A stretch of 64,000 nucleotides of DNA from Rhizobium leguminosarum (GCF_002953715.1 NZ_CP025012.1:1674001-1738000), one strand, 5' to 3'; positions 37,486 through 47,328 are shown, counted from the first letter of the stretch. The notes: generated by a model from the sequence alone, not told the origin. Numbers and translations are program-made.

Positions 37486-38532
37486 ATGGCGCCGCGAAAG
37501 ACCGCGACCGTTTCCAGCCGCAAAACTGCAGCAAAACCGGCAGCCAAAGCATCGAATGGAGGTCCTGTAGCCGACTTCGATCGCAATGAAGAGCTCAAGG
37601 CCTATCGCGAGATGCTGCTGATCCGCCGCTTCGAGGAGAAGGCCGGTCAGCTTTACGGCATGGGCTTCATCGGCGGCTTTTGTCACCTCTACATCGGTCA
37701 GGAAGCTGTCGTCGTCGGCATGCAGATGGCGCAGAAGGAAGGCGACCAGGTCATCACCGCCTATCGCGACCATGGCCATATGCTGGCAACCGGCATGGAA
37801 GCGCGCGGCGTCATGGCGGAACTGACCGGGCGTCGCAGCGGCTATTCCCACGGCAAGGGCGGCTCGATGCACATGTTCTCGAAAGAGAAGCATTTCTATG
37901 GCGGTCACGGCATCGTCGGTGCCCAGGTCTCGCTTGGAACGGGTCTTGCCTTCGCAAACCGCTACCGCGGCAACGACAATGTCTCCATCGCCTATTTCGG
38001 CGACGGCGCCGCCAATCAGGGCCAGGTCTACGAGAGCTTCAACATGGCGGCTCTCTGGAAGCTGCCGATCGTCTATATCGTCGAGAACAACCGTTACGCC
38101 ATGGGGACTTCGACCGCGCGCGCCACCGCACAGTCGAACTACTCGCTGCGCGGATCCGGCTTCGGCATCCCCGGCATTCAGGTCGATGGCATGGACGTCC
38201 GCGCCGTCAAGGCCGCGGCCGACGAGGCGCTCGAACATTGCCGTTCCGGCAAGGGCCCGATCATTCTCGAAATGCTGACATATCGTTATCGCGGTCACTC
38301 CATGTCCGATCCGGCGAAATATCGCTCCAAGGACGAAGTGCAGAAGATGCGCTCCGAGCATGACCCGATCGAACAGGTCAAAGCACGCCTCGTCGAAAAG
38401 GGCTGGGCTTCCGAAGACGATCTGAAGGCGATCGACAAGGATGTCCGCGACATCGTCGCTGACAGCGCCGACTTCGCCCAGGCCGATCCGGAGCCGGATG
38501 TATCCGAGCTCTATACCGACATTCTGCTCTAA
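37486..38532 (+). CDS. pdhA: Pyruvate dehydrogenase E1 component, alpha subunit
   Basis: 348 residues. Thiamine diphosphate-dependent decarboxylation of pyruvate with PdhB. An Ala/Lys/Thr-rich N-terminal arm precedes the fold; GDGAANQGQVYESFNMAALW near residue 173 is the TPP/Mg motif and YRYRGHSMSDPAKYRSKDE near 267 is the phosphorylation-loop region. HSHGKGGSMHMF-type loop present as YSHGKGGSMHMFS near 123. GGGAGG precedes the ATG. First gene of the PDH cluster. Confidence 0.97.
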   Translation: MAPRKTATVSSRKTAAKPAAKASNGGPVADFDRNEELKAYREMLLIRRFEEKAGQLYGMGFIGGFCHLYIGQEAVVVGMQMAQKEGDQVITAYRDHGHMLATGMEARGVMAELTGRRSGYSHGKGGSMHMFSKEKHFYGGHGIVGAQVSLGTGLAFANRYRGNDNVSIAYFGDGAANQGQVYESFNMAALWKLPIVYIVENNRYAMGTSTARATAQSNYSLRGSGFGIPGIQVDGMDVRAVKAAADEALEHCRSGKGPIILEMLTYRYRGHSMSDPAKYRSKDEVQKMRSEHDPIEQVKARLVEKGWASEDDLKAIDKDVRDIVADSADFAQADPEPDVSELYTDILL

Positions 38533-38547
38533 TCGGGGAGGGAACCC

Positions 38548-39939
38548 ATGCCTATCGATATCCTCATGCCCGCCCTCTCTCCGACCATGGAAGAAGGCAC
38601 ACTGTCCAAATGGCTGAAGCAGGAAGGTGACAAGGTCACCTCAGGCGACGTGATCGCCGAAATCGAAACCGACAAGGCGACGATGGAAGTCGAAGCCGTC
38701 GACGAAGGCGTCATCGGCAAGCTTCTGGTTCCTGCTGGAACCGAAGGCGTCAAGGTGAACGCCAAGATCGCCGTTCTCCTGCAGGACGGTGAATCCGCAT
38801 CCGACATGTCTGCGTCCGCTCCGGCAGCAGCGCCGGTTGCTGCACCGCAGGCCGCGCAGGAGGAAAAGCCGGCTGCCGCAACTTCGGCATCCGCACCCAT
38901 TCCGGCCGAGCCGAAAGCCCAGGTGCAGAACGATCCAGAAATCCCGGCCGGCACCGAAATGGTGTCGACGACCGTGCGCGAAGCGCTTCGTGACGCCATG
39001 GCCGAGGAAATGCGCGCCGACGAAAACGTCTTCGTCATGGGCGAGGAAGTCGCCGAATATCAGGGCGCCTACAAGGTGACGCAGGGGCTGTTGCAGGAAT
39101 TCGGCCCCCGCCGCGTCGTCGATACGCCGATCACCGAGCATGGCTTTGCCGGCGTCGGCGTCGGTGCCGCCATGGCCGGCCTTCGCCCGATCGTTGAATT
39201 CATGACCTTCAACTTCGCCATGCAGGCGATCGACCAGATCATCAACTCTGCCGCCAAGACGCTCTATATGTCCGGCGGCCAGATGGGTGCTCCGATCGTC
39301 TTCCGCGGCCCGAATGGTGCTGCGGCTCGCGTCGGCGCCCAGCACAGCCAGGATTATGCAGCCTGGTACAGCGCCATCCCCGGCCTGAAGGTCGTCATGC
39401 CCTATACGGCATCCGACGCCAAGGGCCTGCTGAAGGCTGCGATCCGCGATCCGAACCCGGTCATCTTCCTCGAAAACGAAATTCTCTACGGCCAGCACTT
39501 CGATGTGCCGAAGCTCGACAATTTCGTTCTCCCGATCGGTAAGGCCCGCATCCATCGTCCGGGCAAGGACGTCACTGTGGTCTCCTTCGGCATCGGCATG
39601 AGCTATGCGACCAAGGCTGTCGCCGAACTCGAAAAGATCGGCATAGACGTCGAACTGATCGACCTTCGCACCATCCGCCCGATGGACCTGCCGACTGTCA
39701 TCGAATCGGTGAAGAAGACCGGCCGTCTCGTCACCGTCGAGGAAGGTTATCCGCAGTCCTCCGTCGGCACCGAAATCGCCACCCGCGTCATGCAGCAGGC
39801 CTTCGACTATCTCGATGCGCCGATCCTGACGATCGCAGGCAAGGATGTTCCGATGCCTTACGCCGCCAATCTCGAAAAGCTTGCCCTTCCGAACGTCGGC
39901 GAAGTGGTCGATGCGGTGAAGGCTGTTTGCTACAAATAA
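38548..39939 (+). CDS. pdhB: Pyruvate dehydrogenase E1 component, beta subunit, with lipoyl domain
   Basis: 463 residues, about 130 longer than a plain E1 beta. Residues 1-78 are a biotinyl/lipoyl domain with the modification lysine in [10 protein letters not shown]; a Pro/Ala linker follows (to about 130); the rest is the E1 beta TPP-binding fold starting [14 protein letters not shown], with [16 protein letters not shown] near 167. The lipoyl domain is nearly the same as that of PdhC. This fusion is known in alphaproteobacteria. Starts 15 bases after pdhA. Confidence 0.97.
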   Translation: MPIDILMPALSPTMEEGTLSKWLKQEGDKVTSGDVIAEIETDKATMEVEAVDEGVIGKLLVPAGTEGVKVNAKIAVLLQDGESASDMSASAPAAAPVAAPQAAQEEKPAAATSASAPIPAEPKAQVQNDPEIPAGTEMVSTTVREALRDAMAEEMRADENVFVMGEEVAEYQGAYKVTQGLLQEFGPRRVVDTPITEHGFAGVGVGAAMAGLRPIVEFMTFNFAMQAIDQIINSAAKTLYMSGGQMGAPIVFRGPNGAAARVGAQHSQDYAAWYSAIPGLKVVMPYTASDAKGLLKAAIRDPNPVIFLENEILYGQHFDVPKLDNFVLPIGKARIHRPGKDVTVVSFGIGMSYATKAVAELEKIGIDVELIDLRTIRPMDLPTVIESVKKTGRLVTVEEGYPQSSVGTEIATRVMQQAFDYLDAPILTIAGKDVPMPYAANLEKLALPNVGEVVDAVKAVCYK

Positions 39940-39954
39940 GGGGAGGGTGTTTCG

Positions 39955-41313
39955 ATGCCGATCAATATCACGATGCCCGCCCTCTCTCCGACCATGGAGG
40001 AAGGCAATCTTTCCAAATGGCTGGTCAAGGAAGGCGACAAGGTCAAGTCTGGCGATGTGATCGCCGAGATCGAGACTGACAAGGCGACGATGGAAGTCGA
40101 AGCCGTCGATGAAGGCACGGTCGCCAAGCTCGTCGTTGCCGCCGGCACCGAAGGCGTCAAGGTCAATGCGCTGATTGCGGTTCTCGCCGCCGATGGCGAG
40201 GATGTCTCCGCTGCCGCAAGCAGTGCGGGTTCCGCCGCTCCGGCATCGAAAGCTGACGGTGCAGCCGCGCCGAAGGCCGAAGCTGCACCGGCTCCGGCCC
40301 AGTCTACTCCGGCTGCGGCACCCGCAGCCGCCGCCGCAACCGCCTCAGTTTCATCTGATGGCAGCCGCACCTTCTCTTCGCCGCTCGCTCGCAGGCTGGC
40401 CAAGGAAGCCGGTATCGATCTTTCGGCAGTCGCAGGCTCCGGCCCGCACGGCCGCGTCGTCAAGAGCGACATCGAAGCCGCCGTTGCTGGTGGCGGCGCC
40501 AAGGCCGCAGCCCCCGCCGCTGCTGCTTCCGCTCCGCAAGCCTCCGCAGCTCCGGCTGCCGCAGCGCCGAAGGGCGCGTCCGAAGAAGCCGTGCTCAAGC
40601 TCTTCGAACCTGGCTCCTACGAGCTCGTGCCGCATGACGGCATGCGCAAGACGATCGCCAGGCGGCTGGTCGAATCCAAGCAGACGATTCCGCATTTCTA
40701 CGTCAGCGTCGATTGCGAGCTCGATGCGTTGCTGGCGCTGCGCGCCCAGCTGAACGATGCGGCTCCGCGCAAGGACAACGCTCCGGCCTACAAGCTCTCG
40801 GTAAACGACATGGTCATCAAGGCCATGGCGCTGTCGCTGCGCGACGTTCCGGATGCCAATGTCTCCTGGACCGACAGCAACATGGTCAAGCACAAGCACG
40901 CCGATGTCGGCGTTGCTGTCTCGATCCCCGGCGGCTTGATCACCCCGATCATCCGCAAGGCCGAGGAAAAGACCCTGTCGACGATCTCCAACGAGATGCG
41001 CGATCTCGGCAAGCGGGCCAAGGACCGCAAGCTGAAGCCTGAGGAATATCAGGGCGGCACCAGTTCGGTCTCGAACATGGGCATGATGGGCGTGAAGAAC
41101 TTCGCAGCCGTCGTCAACCCGCCGCATGCGACGATCCTCGCGGTCGGCGCCGGCGAACAGCGGGTCGTCGTCAAGAAGGGCGAAATGACGATTGCCACCG
41201 TGATGTCCGTCACGCTCTCGACCGACCATCGCTGCGTCGATGGCGCGCTGGGCGCCGAGCTGCTCCAGGCCTTCAAGGGCTACATCGAGAACCCGATGGG
41301 CATGCTTGTCTAA
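39955..41313 (+). CDS. pdhC: Pyruvate dehydrogenase E2, dihydrolipoamide acetyltransferase
   Basis: 452 residues: one lipoyl domain (1-78, Lys in [10 protein letters not shown]), Ala/Pro linker, peripheral subunit-binding domain ([33 protein letters not shown], about 142-175), second linker and the catalytic acetyltransferase domain from about 220 with the C-terminal [15 protein letters not shown] signature holding the catalytic His. One lipoyl domain rather than three, as usual in alphaproteobacteria. GGGGAGGG precedes the ATG. Confidence 0.97.
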   Translation: MPINITMPALSPTMEEGNLSKWLVKEGDKVKSGDVIAEIETDKATMEVEAVDEGTVAKLVVAAGTEGVKVNALIAVLAADGEDVSAAASSAGSAAPASKADGAAAPKAEAAPAPAQSTPAAAPAAAAATASVSSDGSRTFSSPLARRLAKEAGIDLSAVAGSGPHGRVVKSDIEAAVAGGGAKAAAPAAAASAPQASAAPAAAAPKGASEEAVLKLFEPGSYELVPHDGMRKTIARRLVESKQTIPHFYVSVDCELDALLALRAQLNDAAPRKDNAPAYKLSVNDMVIKAMALSLRDVPDANVSWTDSNMVKHKHADVGVAVSIPGGLITPIIRKAEEKTLSTISNEMRDLGKRAKDRKLKPEEYQGGTSSVSNMGMMGVKNFAAVVNPPHATILAVGAGEQRVVVKKGEMTIATVMSVTLSTDHRCVDGALGAELLQAFKGYIENPMGMLV

Positions 41314-41332
41314 TAGCGTCGCGGAGGCGGAA

Positions 41333-41974
41333 ATGACCAAGACCGTTCTTTGCTATGGTGACTCGCTGACCTGGGGTTATGACGCCGAGACGATCGGCCG
41401 TCATGATTACAAGAATCGCTGGCCGAGTGTGCTTCAGGCAGCGCTCGGCAGTGAGGCCCGCGTCATTGCCGAAGGCCTGAACGGTCGCACCACCGCTTTC
41501 GACGACCATCTCGCCGATTGCGACCGCAACGGTGCGCGCATCCTGCCGACGATCCTGCAAACGCATGCGCCGCTCGACCTCGTCATCCTTGTGCTCGGCA
41601 CCAATGACATGAAGCCGGTCGTGGCAGGCTCCGCCTTTGCCGCATGCCAGGGCATCAGCCGGCTCGTGCGGCTGATCCGCAATCATGCCTGGCCCTTCGA
41701 ATTCGATGGGCCGGAGATTCTGATCGTGGCGCCGCCGGCGATCCGCGCGACGGGCAACGTGCCCTTCGCAGCATCCTTTCCCGGCGGTATCGAGGAATCG
41801 GCAAAGCTTGCAACGCTTTATCGTGATCTTGCCGACGAACTCGGTTGTGGCTTCTTCGATGGCAATTCCGTCGCCAAGACCACACCGATCGATGGCATTC
41901 ACCTTGATGCGGACAATACGCGTGCGCTCGGACGCGGGCTGGAATCGATCGTGCGGATGATGCTGGGGATCTGA
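41333..41974 (+). CDS. SGNH/GDSL family hydrolase
   Basis: 213 residues from ATG 41333 (GGAGG upstream; the open frame begins inside pdhC). Four SGNH blocks are visible: VLCYGDSLTWGY near 5 (Ser), AEGLNGRTT near 45 (Gly), LGTNDMKP near 85 (Asn) and DGIHLDADN near 186 (Asp/His). Resembles arylesterase-like lipolytic enzymes. It is inserted between pdhC and lpdA with a GNAT gene; no link to pyruvate metabolism is known. Confidence 0.85.
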   Translation: MTKTVLCYGDSLTWGYDAETIGRHDYKNRWPSVLQAALGSEARVIAEGLNGRTTAFDDHLADCDRNGARILPTILQTHAPLDLVILVLGTNDMKPVVAGSAFAACQGISRLVRLIRNHAWPFEFDGPEILIVAPPAIRATGNVPFAASFPGGIEESAKLATLYRDLADELGCGFFDGNSVAKTTPIDGIHLDADNTRALGRGLESIVRMMLGI

Positions 41975-41976
41975 CC

Positions 41977-42558
41977 ATGGCCTCCTTTATCGCCCTCCGG
42001 CAGGCCTCACGGCGGGATGCCTCGGAGCTGGCGATTCTGGCGGATATCGCATCGCGCGGTTTTGCCTCCTGGCTCTGGTTTGCCGGTGTGGAAAACGGCG
42101 TGAGCGACACGCCGCTGGAGCGGGGCCGGCTGAAGATGAGCGAGGAGGAGGCTGTCGGCGGCTGGCGGGATGCCGTCATTGCCGAGGCCTATGGCGAGGT
42201 CGCGGGTGTGGCGATCGGCCATGCGCTGGGTGAGGGGATAGGCGATATCGAGGCGACGATTCCGGCAACCGCACCGATGCTCGCCTTGCAAAAAACGGCG
42301 ATCGGAAGCTGGTTCATCGGCAGTCTCGGCGTCTATCGCCATCTGCGCGGCATCGGCATCGGACGCAGGCTGCTGGACGATCAGATCGAAAGGGCGGATC
42401 GCCGGCCCGTCAGCCTGATCACCGCAAGCGACAACGAAGCGGCTTTGTCGCTTTATGGAAGAAACGGATTCCTGGAGGCTGCGCGCGCCGATGCCGTGCC
42501 GCTCTTCGAAAACAGCAAGAGACACGCGTGGGTGCTCATGACCCGCAGCGCAGCGTAA
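41977..42558 (+). CDS. GNAT family N-acetyltransferase
   Basis: 193 residues, start 3 bases after the SGNH gene. RRDASELAILADIASRGF is the first helix, IGSLGVYRHLRGIGIGRRLLDDQ near 110 holds the acetyl-CoA pyrophosphate loop (RGIGIGRRL), and ASDNEAALSLYGRNGF near 149 is motif B. The acceptor is unknown. Sits within the pdh cluster, 17 bases before lpdA. Confidence 0.87.
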   Translation: MASFIALRQASRRDASELAILADIASRGFASWLWFAGVENGVSDTPLERGRLKMSEEEAVGGWRDAVIAEAYGEVAGVAIGHALGEGIGDIEATIPATAPMLALQKTAIGSWFIGSLGVYRHLRGIGIGRRLLDDQIERADRRPVSLITASDNEAALSLYGRNGFLEAARADAVPLFENSKRHAWVLMTRSAA

Positions 42559-42574
42559 CAAAGGCAGGAAACAC

Positions 42575-44023
42575 ATGGCTGAATCCTACGACGTCATCAT
42601 CATCGGCTCGGGTCCCGGCGGCTATGTCGCCGCCATCCGCGCCAGCCAACTCGGCCTCAAGACCGCGATCGTCGAGCGCGAGCATATGGGCGGCATCTGC
42701 CTGAACTGGGGCTGCATACCGACCAAGGCGCTGCTGCGCTCGGCCGAGGTGCTCGACCATGCCAATCACTTCAAGGATTACGGCCTCGTTCTCGAAGGCA
42801 CGGTGAAGCCGGATGCCAAAGCCGTCGTTGGCCGCTCGCGCGCCGTCTCCGCCCGCCTGAATGCCGGCGTCGGCTTCCTGATGAAGAAGAACAAGATCGA
42901 CATCATCTGGGGCGAAGCGAAGATCACCAAGCCCGGCGAGATCGTCGTCGGCAAGTCGTCGAAGCCGGTCGTCGAGCCGCAGCATCCGCTGCCGAAGAAC
43001 GTCAAGAGCGGCGAAGGCACCTATACCGCCAAGCATATCATCATCGCCACCGGCGCCCGCCCGCGCGCGCTGCCCGGCATCGAGCCGGATGGCAAGCTGA
43101 TCTGGACCTATTTCGAGGCGCTGAAGCCGGACGTGCTGCCGAAGTCGCTGATCGTCATGGGCTCGGGCGCGATCGGCATCGAATTCGCCAGCTTCTATCG
43201 CTCGATGGGCGTCGATGTGACGGTCGTCGAAGTCATGCCGACCATCATGCCGGTCGAGGATGCCGAGATAACGGCGATCGCCCGCAAGCAGCTTGAAAAG
43301 CGCGGCCTCAAGATCTTCACCAGCGCCAAGGTCTCGAAGGTCGACAAGGCCACGAACAGCGTTACCGCCCATGTCGAGACGGCCGATGGCAAGGTGCAGC
43401 AGATCACTGCCGACCGGCTGATTTCGGCCGTCGGCGTTCAGGGCAATATCGAAAACCTCGGTCTCGAGGCGCTCGGCGTCAAGACAGACCGCGGCTGCGT
43501 CGTCATCGACGGCTACGGCAAGACCAATGTCGCCGGCATCTATGCGATCGGCGATGTCGCCGGCCCGCCGATGCTGGCGCACAAGGCAGAGCATGAGGGC
43601 GTCGTCTGCGTCGAAAAGATTGCAGGCCTGCCGAACGTTCATCCGACCGACAAGGGCAAGGTCCCGGGCTGCACCTATTGCAACCCGCAGGTCGCCTCCG
43701 TCGGCATCACCGAGGCGAAAGCCAAGGAACAGGGCCGCGACATCCGCGTCGGCCGCTTCTCCTTCGCAGCGAACGGCAAGGCGATCGCGCTCGGCGAAGA
43801 CCAGGGCATGGTGAAGGTGATCTTCGACAAGAAGACCGGTGAGCTGCTCGGCGCCCACATGGTCGGCGCCGAAGTCACCGAGCTCATCCAGGGCTTCGTC
43901 GTTGCGATGAACCTCGAAACGACCGAGGAAGAACTGATGCACACGATCTTCCCGCATCCGACCGTGTCCGAAACGATGAAGGAAGCGGTGCTCAATGCTT
44001 ACGGCCGTGTGCTGAACGCTTGA
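42575..44023 (+). CDS. lpdA: Dihydrolipoamide dehydrogenase (E3)
   Basis: 482 residues. FAD motif IIIGSGPGGYVAAIRASQ near residue 9, redox pair in GGICLNWGCIPTKAL (Cys at about 40 and 45), NAD-binding VMGSGAIGIEFASFY near 194, and the interface HPTVSETMKEA near 456 with the catalytic His-Glu. It reoxidises lipoyl groups of the PDH complex. It has a longer loop around residues 115-145 (KPVVEPQHPLPKN) typical of the PDH-linked rhizobial form. AGGAAA upstream. Confidence 0.97.
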   Translation: MAESYDVIIIGSGPGGYVAAIRASQLGLKTAIVEREHMGGICLNWGCIPTKALLRSAEVLDHANHFKDYGLVLEGTVKPDAKAVVGRSRAVSARLNAGVGFLMKKNKIDIIWGEAKITKPGEIVVGKSSKPVVEPQHPLPKNVKSGEGTYTAKHIIIATGARPRALPGIEPDGKLIWTYFEALKPDVLPKSLIVMGSGAIGIEFASFYRSMGVDVTVVEVMPTIMPVEDAEITAIARKQLEKRGLKIFTSAKVSKVDKATNSVTAHVETADGKVQQITADRLISAVGVQGNIENLGLEALGVKTDRGCVVIDGYGKTNVAGIYAIGDVAGPPMLAHKAEHEGVVCVEKIAGLPNVHPTDKGKVPGCTYCNPQVASVGITEAKAKEQGRDIRVGRFSFAANGKAIALGEDQGMVKVIFDKKTGELLGAHMVGAEVTELIQGFVVAMNLETTEEELMHTIFPHPTVSETMKEAVLNAYGRVLNA

Positions 44024-44098
44024 GAATTTCCGAAGCTGCCCTTTATGTCCGAGTGGAAAGCCATTCCGCTGGGGTGGAAAAAACGAAAGGAAATCATC

Positions 44099-44353
44099 AT
44101 GTCTATGGAGACGCAGGCGTTGCTGGTATTTTTGCTGATCGGCCTGGTCGCAGGCTTCCTCGCAAGCCTGGTCGTCGGTGGCGGCGGGCTGATAAGATGC
44201 CTGCTGAGCGGCATCATCGGCGCCTTCGTCGGCGGTTATCTGTTCAGCGCGCTCGGCATTTCGCTGGGCATTGAAAACGCGCTGGTCGTACAGATCATCC
44301 ACGCCACCGTCGGCGCCATCATCGTGGTTCTGATCGCCAGGGCGGTCGCTTGA
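44099..44353 (+). CDS. GlsB/YeaQ/YmgE-type small membrane protein, copy 1
   Basis: 84 residues with three hydrophobic helices and glycine-rich turns (LIGLVAGFLASLVVGGGGLI, GIIGAFVGGYLFSALGI, IIHATVGAIIVVLIARAV). Matches the transglycosylase-associated/GlsB family in size and pattern. AAAGGAAA precedes ATG 44099; the frame is open from 44045. Role is unknown beyond links to stress in some bacteria. Confidence 0.78.
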   Translation: MSMETQALLVFLLIGLVAGFLASLVVGGGGLIRCLLSGIIGAFVGGYLFSALGISLGIENALVVQIIHATVGAIIVVLIARAVA

Positions 44354-44389
44354 GGCGTAACTGAGGGCCAACTTGAGGGTAGGGCAGGC

Positions 44390-44638
44390 ATGGAAAGCGT
44401 CGGTTGGATTTCGGCAATCATCATCGGTGGGCTTGCGGGCTGGCTCGCCGGCAAGCTGATGGAAGCGCGATATGGGATTTTTCTGAACATCGTGCTCGGC
44501 ATCGTCGGCTCGGTCGTCGCAAGCGCTGTCCTCGCACAATTTCATGTCGAGGTGGTCGGCGGGCGGCTCGGTTATTTCGTGACGGGTTTTCTCGGCGCCT
44601 GCCTGCTGATATTCCTTGCGCGGCTGGTGCGGCGCTAG
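44390..44638 (+). CDS. GlsB/YeaQ/YmgE-type small membrane protein, copy 2
   Basis: 82 residues, three membrane segments: WISAIIIGGLAGWLAGKLME, GIFLNIVLGIVGSVVASAVL and LGYFVTGFLGACLLIFLARL. It fits the GlsB family better than copy 1 (ends in basic LVRR; GGLAGWLAG motif). Thirty-six bases after copy 1 and 46 before lipA. Confidence 0.8.
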   Translation: MESVGWISAIIIGGLAGWLAGKLMEARYGIFLNIVLGIVGSVVASAVLAQFHVEVVGGRLGYFVTGFLGACLLIFLARLVRR

Positions 44639-44684
44639 ATCCGATTGATTTGCCGCATAGGGGCGGTAGAAAGCTGAAACTGCA

Positions 44685-45656
44685 ATGGTGACGATCCTCG
44701 ATACGATCAATCCCGACGCCAAGCGCGTGCGGCATCCCGAGAAGGCGCATCGGCCTGATACGGAAGTCATGCGCAAGCCGGACTGGATTCGCGTCAAGGC
44801 GCCGACCTCCAAGGGTTATGCCGAGACGCGCGCGATCGTGAAGGAGCACAAGCTCGTCACCGTCTGCGAGGAGGCCGGCTGCCCGAATATCGGCGAGTGC
44901 TGGGACAAGAAGCACGCGACCTTCATGATCATGGGCGAGATCTGTACCCGCGCCTGCGCCTTCTGCAACGTCGCCACCGGCAAGCCGAATGCGCTCGACA
45001 TGGCCGAGCCCGAGAATGTCGCCAAGGCGGTCAAGGAGATGGGCCTATCCCACGTCGTCATCACCTCGGTCGACCGTGACGACCTGGAGGACGGCGGCGC
45101 CGAACACTTCGAAAAGGTGATCTGGGCAATCCGTGCCGCCTCGCCGATGACGACGATCGAGATCCTGACGCCCGACTTCCTGAAGAAGCCTGGTGCGCTG
45201 GAACGCGTCGTCGCCGCCAAGCCCGACGTCTTCAACCACAATATGGAAACGGTGCCCGGCAACTATCTGACGGTTCGCCCCGGCGCCCGCTACTTCCATT
45301 CCGTCCGCCTGCTGCAGCGGGTGAAGGAACTCGATCCCACCATGTTCACCAAATCGGGAATCATGGTCGGTCTCGGCGAAGAGCGAAACGAAGTCCTCCA
45401 GCTGATGGACGATTTGCGCACCGCCGATGTCGACTTCCTGACGATCGGCCAGTACCTGCAGCCGACGCGCAAGCACCATAAGGTCGAAAGCTTCGTCACC
45501 CCCGACGAGTTCAAGTCCTACGAGACCGTTGCCTACAGCAAGGGCTTCCTGATGGTCGCCTCCAGCCCGCTGACCCGCTCCTCCCACCATGCCGGCGACG
45601 ACTTTGCCCGGCTGAGAGCGGCGCGCGAAAAGAAGCTGCTGATCGCCGCCGAGTAA
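44685..45656 (+). CDS. lipA: Lipoyl synthase
   Basis: 323 residues. Radical SAM enzyme inserting two sulfurs into octanoyl chains on E2 and similar proteins. Auxiliary cluster cysteines are in [13 protein letters not shown] near residue 61; the radical SAM CxxxCxxC is in [11 protein letters not shown] near 86. [17 protein letters not shown] near 126 and FVTPDEF near 272 are also conserved, as is [10 protein letters not shown] near the end with the RSSxxA motif that supplies the auxiliary-cluster serine. Downstream of the PDH genes whose products it modifies. Confidence 0.98.
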   Translation: MVTILDTINPDAKRVRHPEKAHRPDTEVMRKPDWIRVKAPTSKGYAETRAIVKEHKLVTVCEEAGCPNIGECWDKKHATFMIMGEICTRACAFCNVATGKPNALDMAEPENVAKAVKEMGLSHVVITSVDRDDLEDGGAEHFEKVIWAIRAASPMTTIEILTPDFLKKPGALERVVAAKPDVFNHNMETVPGNYLTVRPGARYFHSVRLLQRVKELDPTMFTKSGIMVGLGEERNEVLQLMDDLRTADVDFLTIGQYLQPTRKHHKVESFVTPDEFKSYETVAYSKGFLMVASSPLTRSSHHAGDDFARLRAAREKKLLIAAE

Positions 45657-45681
45657 GCTTCGGCACTTGCTTTTTGATTGA

Positions 45682-45709
45682 ACCGCGGCGATTTTCGCCG
45701 CGGTTTTTC
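45682..45709 (+). terminator. Rho-independent terminator after lipA
   Basis: ACCGCGGCGA (45682-45691), TTTT loop, TCGCCGCGGT (45696-45705) and a T run. Perfect 10 bp stem; ends the pdh-lip region. Confidence 0.93.
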
Positions 45710-45724
45710 TTTGGGAGGCCGACG

Positions 45725-46226
45725 ATGAACATCACCTCCGGATTGAAATCGCCGCTGATCGAAGCCAACCGTATCCTGGTGATCGGCTGCCCCGGCAGCG
45801 GCAAGAGCACGCTCTCAGCGCGGCTTTCGCGAGCGCTCGACCTTGACTACATCTCCATGGATCGCGACTTCTACTGGCAACCGGGCTGGAGAAAGAAGAC
45901 CGCGGATCATGGATGGAACCGGCCTCAGCTCCTTCCATCTTCGCCTGCCGCGCGCAGACGCCGTCATTTGGCTTCGGCTGCCCAGATATGCATGCCTGTA
46001 CGGCGCGGTCTCGAGAACATACCGTCATTTTGGGCGCAACCGTCCCGAACTGCCTGCCGGCTGCCCCGAACGCCTCTCGCTGGATGCGCTTGCCTATATC
46101 TGGAATTTCGAGCGCGATGCCGCACCTCTGATCGAGGTAGCACTTCAGGATCACGGGCTTGCAAATTCCACCGTCATCATAAGATCGCGCAAAGCAGCTA
46201 ACCGTTTCGCCGCTCTTAGCGCTTGA
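45725..46226 (+). pseudogene. Broken P-loop kinase-like gene
   Basis: First frame from ATG 45725 (GGGAGG upstream) reads RILVIGCPGSGKSTLSARLS...DYISMDRDFYWQPGWRKK, matching the next gene. After 45900 the match continues in another frame (RIMDGTGLSSFHLRLPRADA...FAALSA, stop at 46224). About 20 codons present in the intact relative (VRDRAEQRNIIASRILEERW) are missing at the junction, so a deletion not divisible by three removed them and shifted the frame. Full product is not made unless frameshifting occurs. Confidence 0.8.
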
Positions 46227-46266
46227 GTCGCGCCGGCGAAACGCACATCTGGCTCGAGGGAGTTGC

Positions 46267-46863
46267 ATGATGGATCAGAGAGTAGACTTGCCGCCGCGTC
46301 AGCAGATCACCGATCTCGAACAGGCTGCCGAGCATATTCGCACAGCCCGCCGCATCCTCGTCATGGGTTGCTCGGGCGGCGGCAAATCCACGCTATCGCT
46401 GAAGATTGCCAAGCGCTTCGGGCTTTCCTACATTTCGCTCGATCGCGACGTATTTTGGCTTCCCGGCTGGGTGGTGCGCGACAGGGCCGAGCAGAGAAAT
46501 ATCATCGCCAGCCGGATTCTCGAAGAACGTTGGATCATGGACGGCACGAACCCGTCCTCCCTGGACATTCGGCTGCCGCGCACCGATCTCGTCCTCTGGG
46601 TCCGCATGCCGCGGCTTCTCTGTATCTGGGGCGCAATCAGCCGGTGGGCGAAATGGATCGGCCGCACTCGCCCCGAAATGGCGCCGGGCTGTATCGAGAA
46701 GGTCGATTGGGAATTCCTCCGCTTCATCTGGACCTTCGAGGAGAAATTTGCGCCGCGCCTCGTCGCCGGCATCGCCGCACATGGCCCTGACGTGCCGGTT
46801 CTTCAGCTAAAATCCCGCCGCCAGATGCGCGAGCTTCTTGATCTTCTCGGCCGGCCCGATTAA
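46267..46863 (+). CDS. P-loop adenylate-kinase-like protein (DNA topology modulation FlaR type)
   Basis: 198 residues. Walker A MGCSGGGKSTLS near residue 37, then ISLDRDVFWLPGW near 57 and RWIMDGTNPSSLDIRLPRTD near 87, the pattern of small AAA_18/adenylate-kinase-like proteins often annotated as topology modulation proteins. The real substrate is unknown. It is the intact partner of the broken copy just upstream, so the pair arose by tandem duplication. GGGAG precedes the double ATG. Confidence 0.78.
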   Translation: MMDQRVDLPPRQQITDLEQAAEHIRTARRILVMGCSGGGKSTLSLKIAKRFGLSYISLDRDVFWLPGWVVRDRAEQRNIIASRILEERWIMDGTNPSSLDIRLPRTDLVLWVRMPRLLCIWGAISRWAKWIGRTRPEMAPGCIEKVDWEFLRFIWTFEEKFAPRLVAGIAAHGPDVPVLQLKSRRQMRELLDLLGRPD

Positions 46864-46872
46864 TTGCCGCCT

Positions 46873-47328
46873 ATGCCGCAATTCGAAACGCACCGTCCCG
46901 TACCGCACACGCCCGAGCAGATGTTCGACCTCGTCGCCGATGTCGAGCGCTATCCGGAATTCCTGCCGCTCTGTGAAGCGCTGGCCATCCGAAGCCGCAA
47001 GGAGCGCGATGGCAAGATCCTGCTCGTCGCCGACATGACGGTCGGCTATAAGGCGATCCGCGAGACCTTCACGACGCAGGTGCTGCTGAATCGGGCCGAG
47101 CAGGTGATCGAGGTCAAATATATCGATGGCCCGTTCAAATATCTCGACAATCGCTGGCACTTCGCCGAGACGCCGTCCGGCGGCTGCACCGTCGATTTCT
47201 TCATCGACTACGAGTTCAAGAGCCGCATTCTCGGCGCGTTGATGGGCTCGATGTTCGACCGCGCCTTCCGCATGTTCACCGAAGCCTTCGAGACCAGGGC
47301 AAACAGGATCTACACGCCGGCTCGATGA
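46873..47328 (+). CDS. RatA/COQ10-like START-domain protein
   Basis: 151 residues from ATG 46873 (a TTG three codons upstream is possible). Start PQFETHRPVPHTPEQMFDLVADVERYPEFLPLC is the classic polyketide_cyc2/COQ10 beginning, with FKSRILGALMGSMFDRAFRMFTEAFE as the long C-terminal helix. Related proteins bind ubiquinone (COQ10) or block ribosome subunit joining (RatA); in alphaproteobacteria the ubiquinone role is more likely, by inference. Starts 10 bases after the kinase-like gene; often follows lipA in rhizobia. Confidence 0.85.
   Translation: MPQFETHRPVPHTPEQMFDLVADVERYPEFLPLCEALAIRSRKERDGKILLVADMTVGYKAIRETFTTQVLLNRAEQVIEVKYIDGPFKYLDNRWHFAETPSGGCTVDFFIDYEFKSRILGALMGSMFDRAFRMFTEAFETRANRIYTPAR

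Noticed and set aside
42536-44812. 758-codon minus-strand frame over lpdA and the GlsB-like genes
   Set aside because: Runs across several well-supported genes and has no domain; GC-bias artefact.
44685-45656. Possibility of a second radical-SAM enzyme instead of LipA
   Set aside because: Both cysteine motifs and the C-terminal RSS motif fit lipoyl synthase only.
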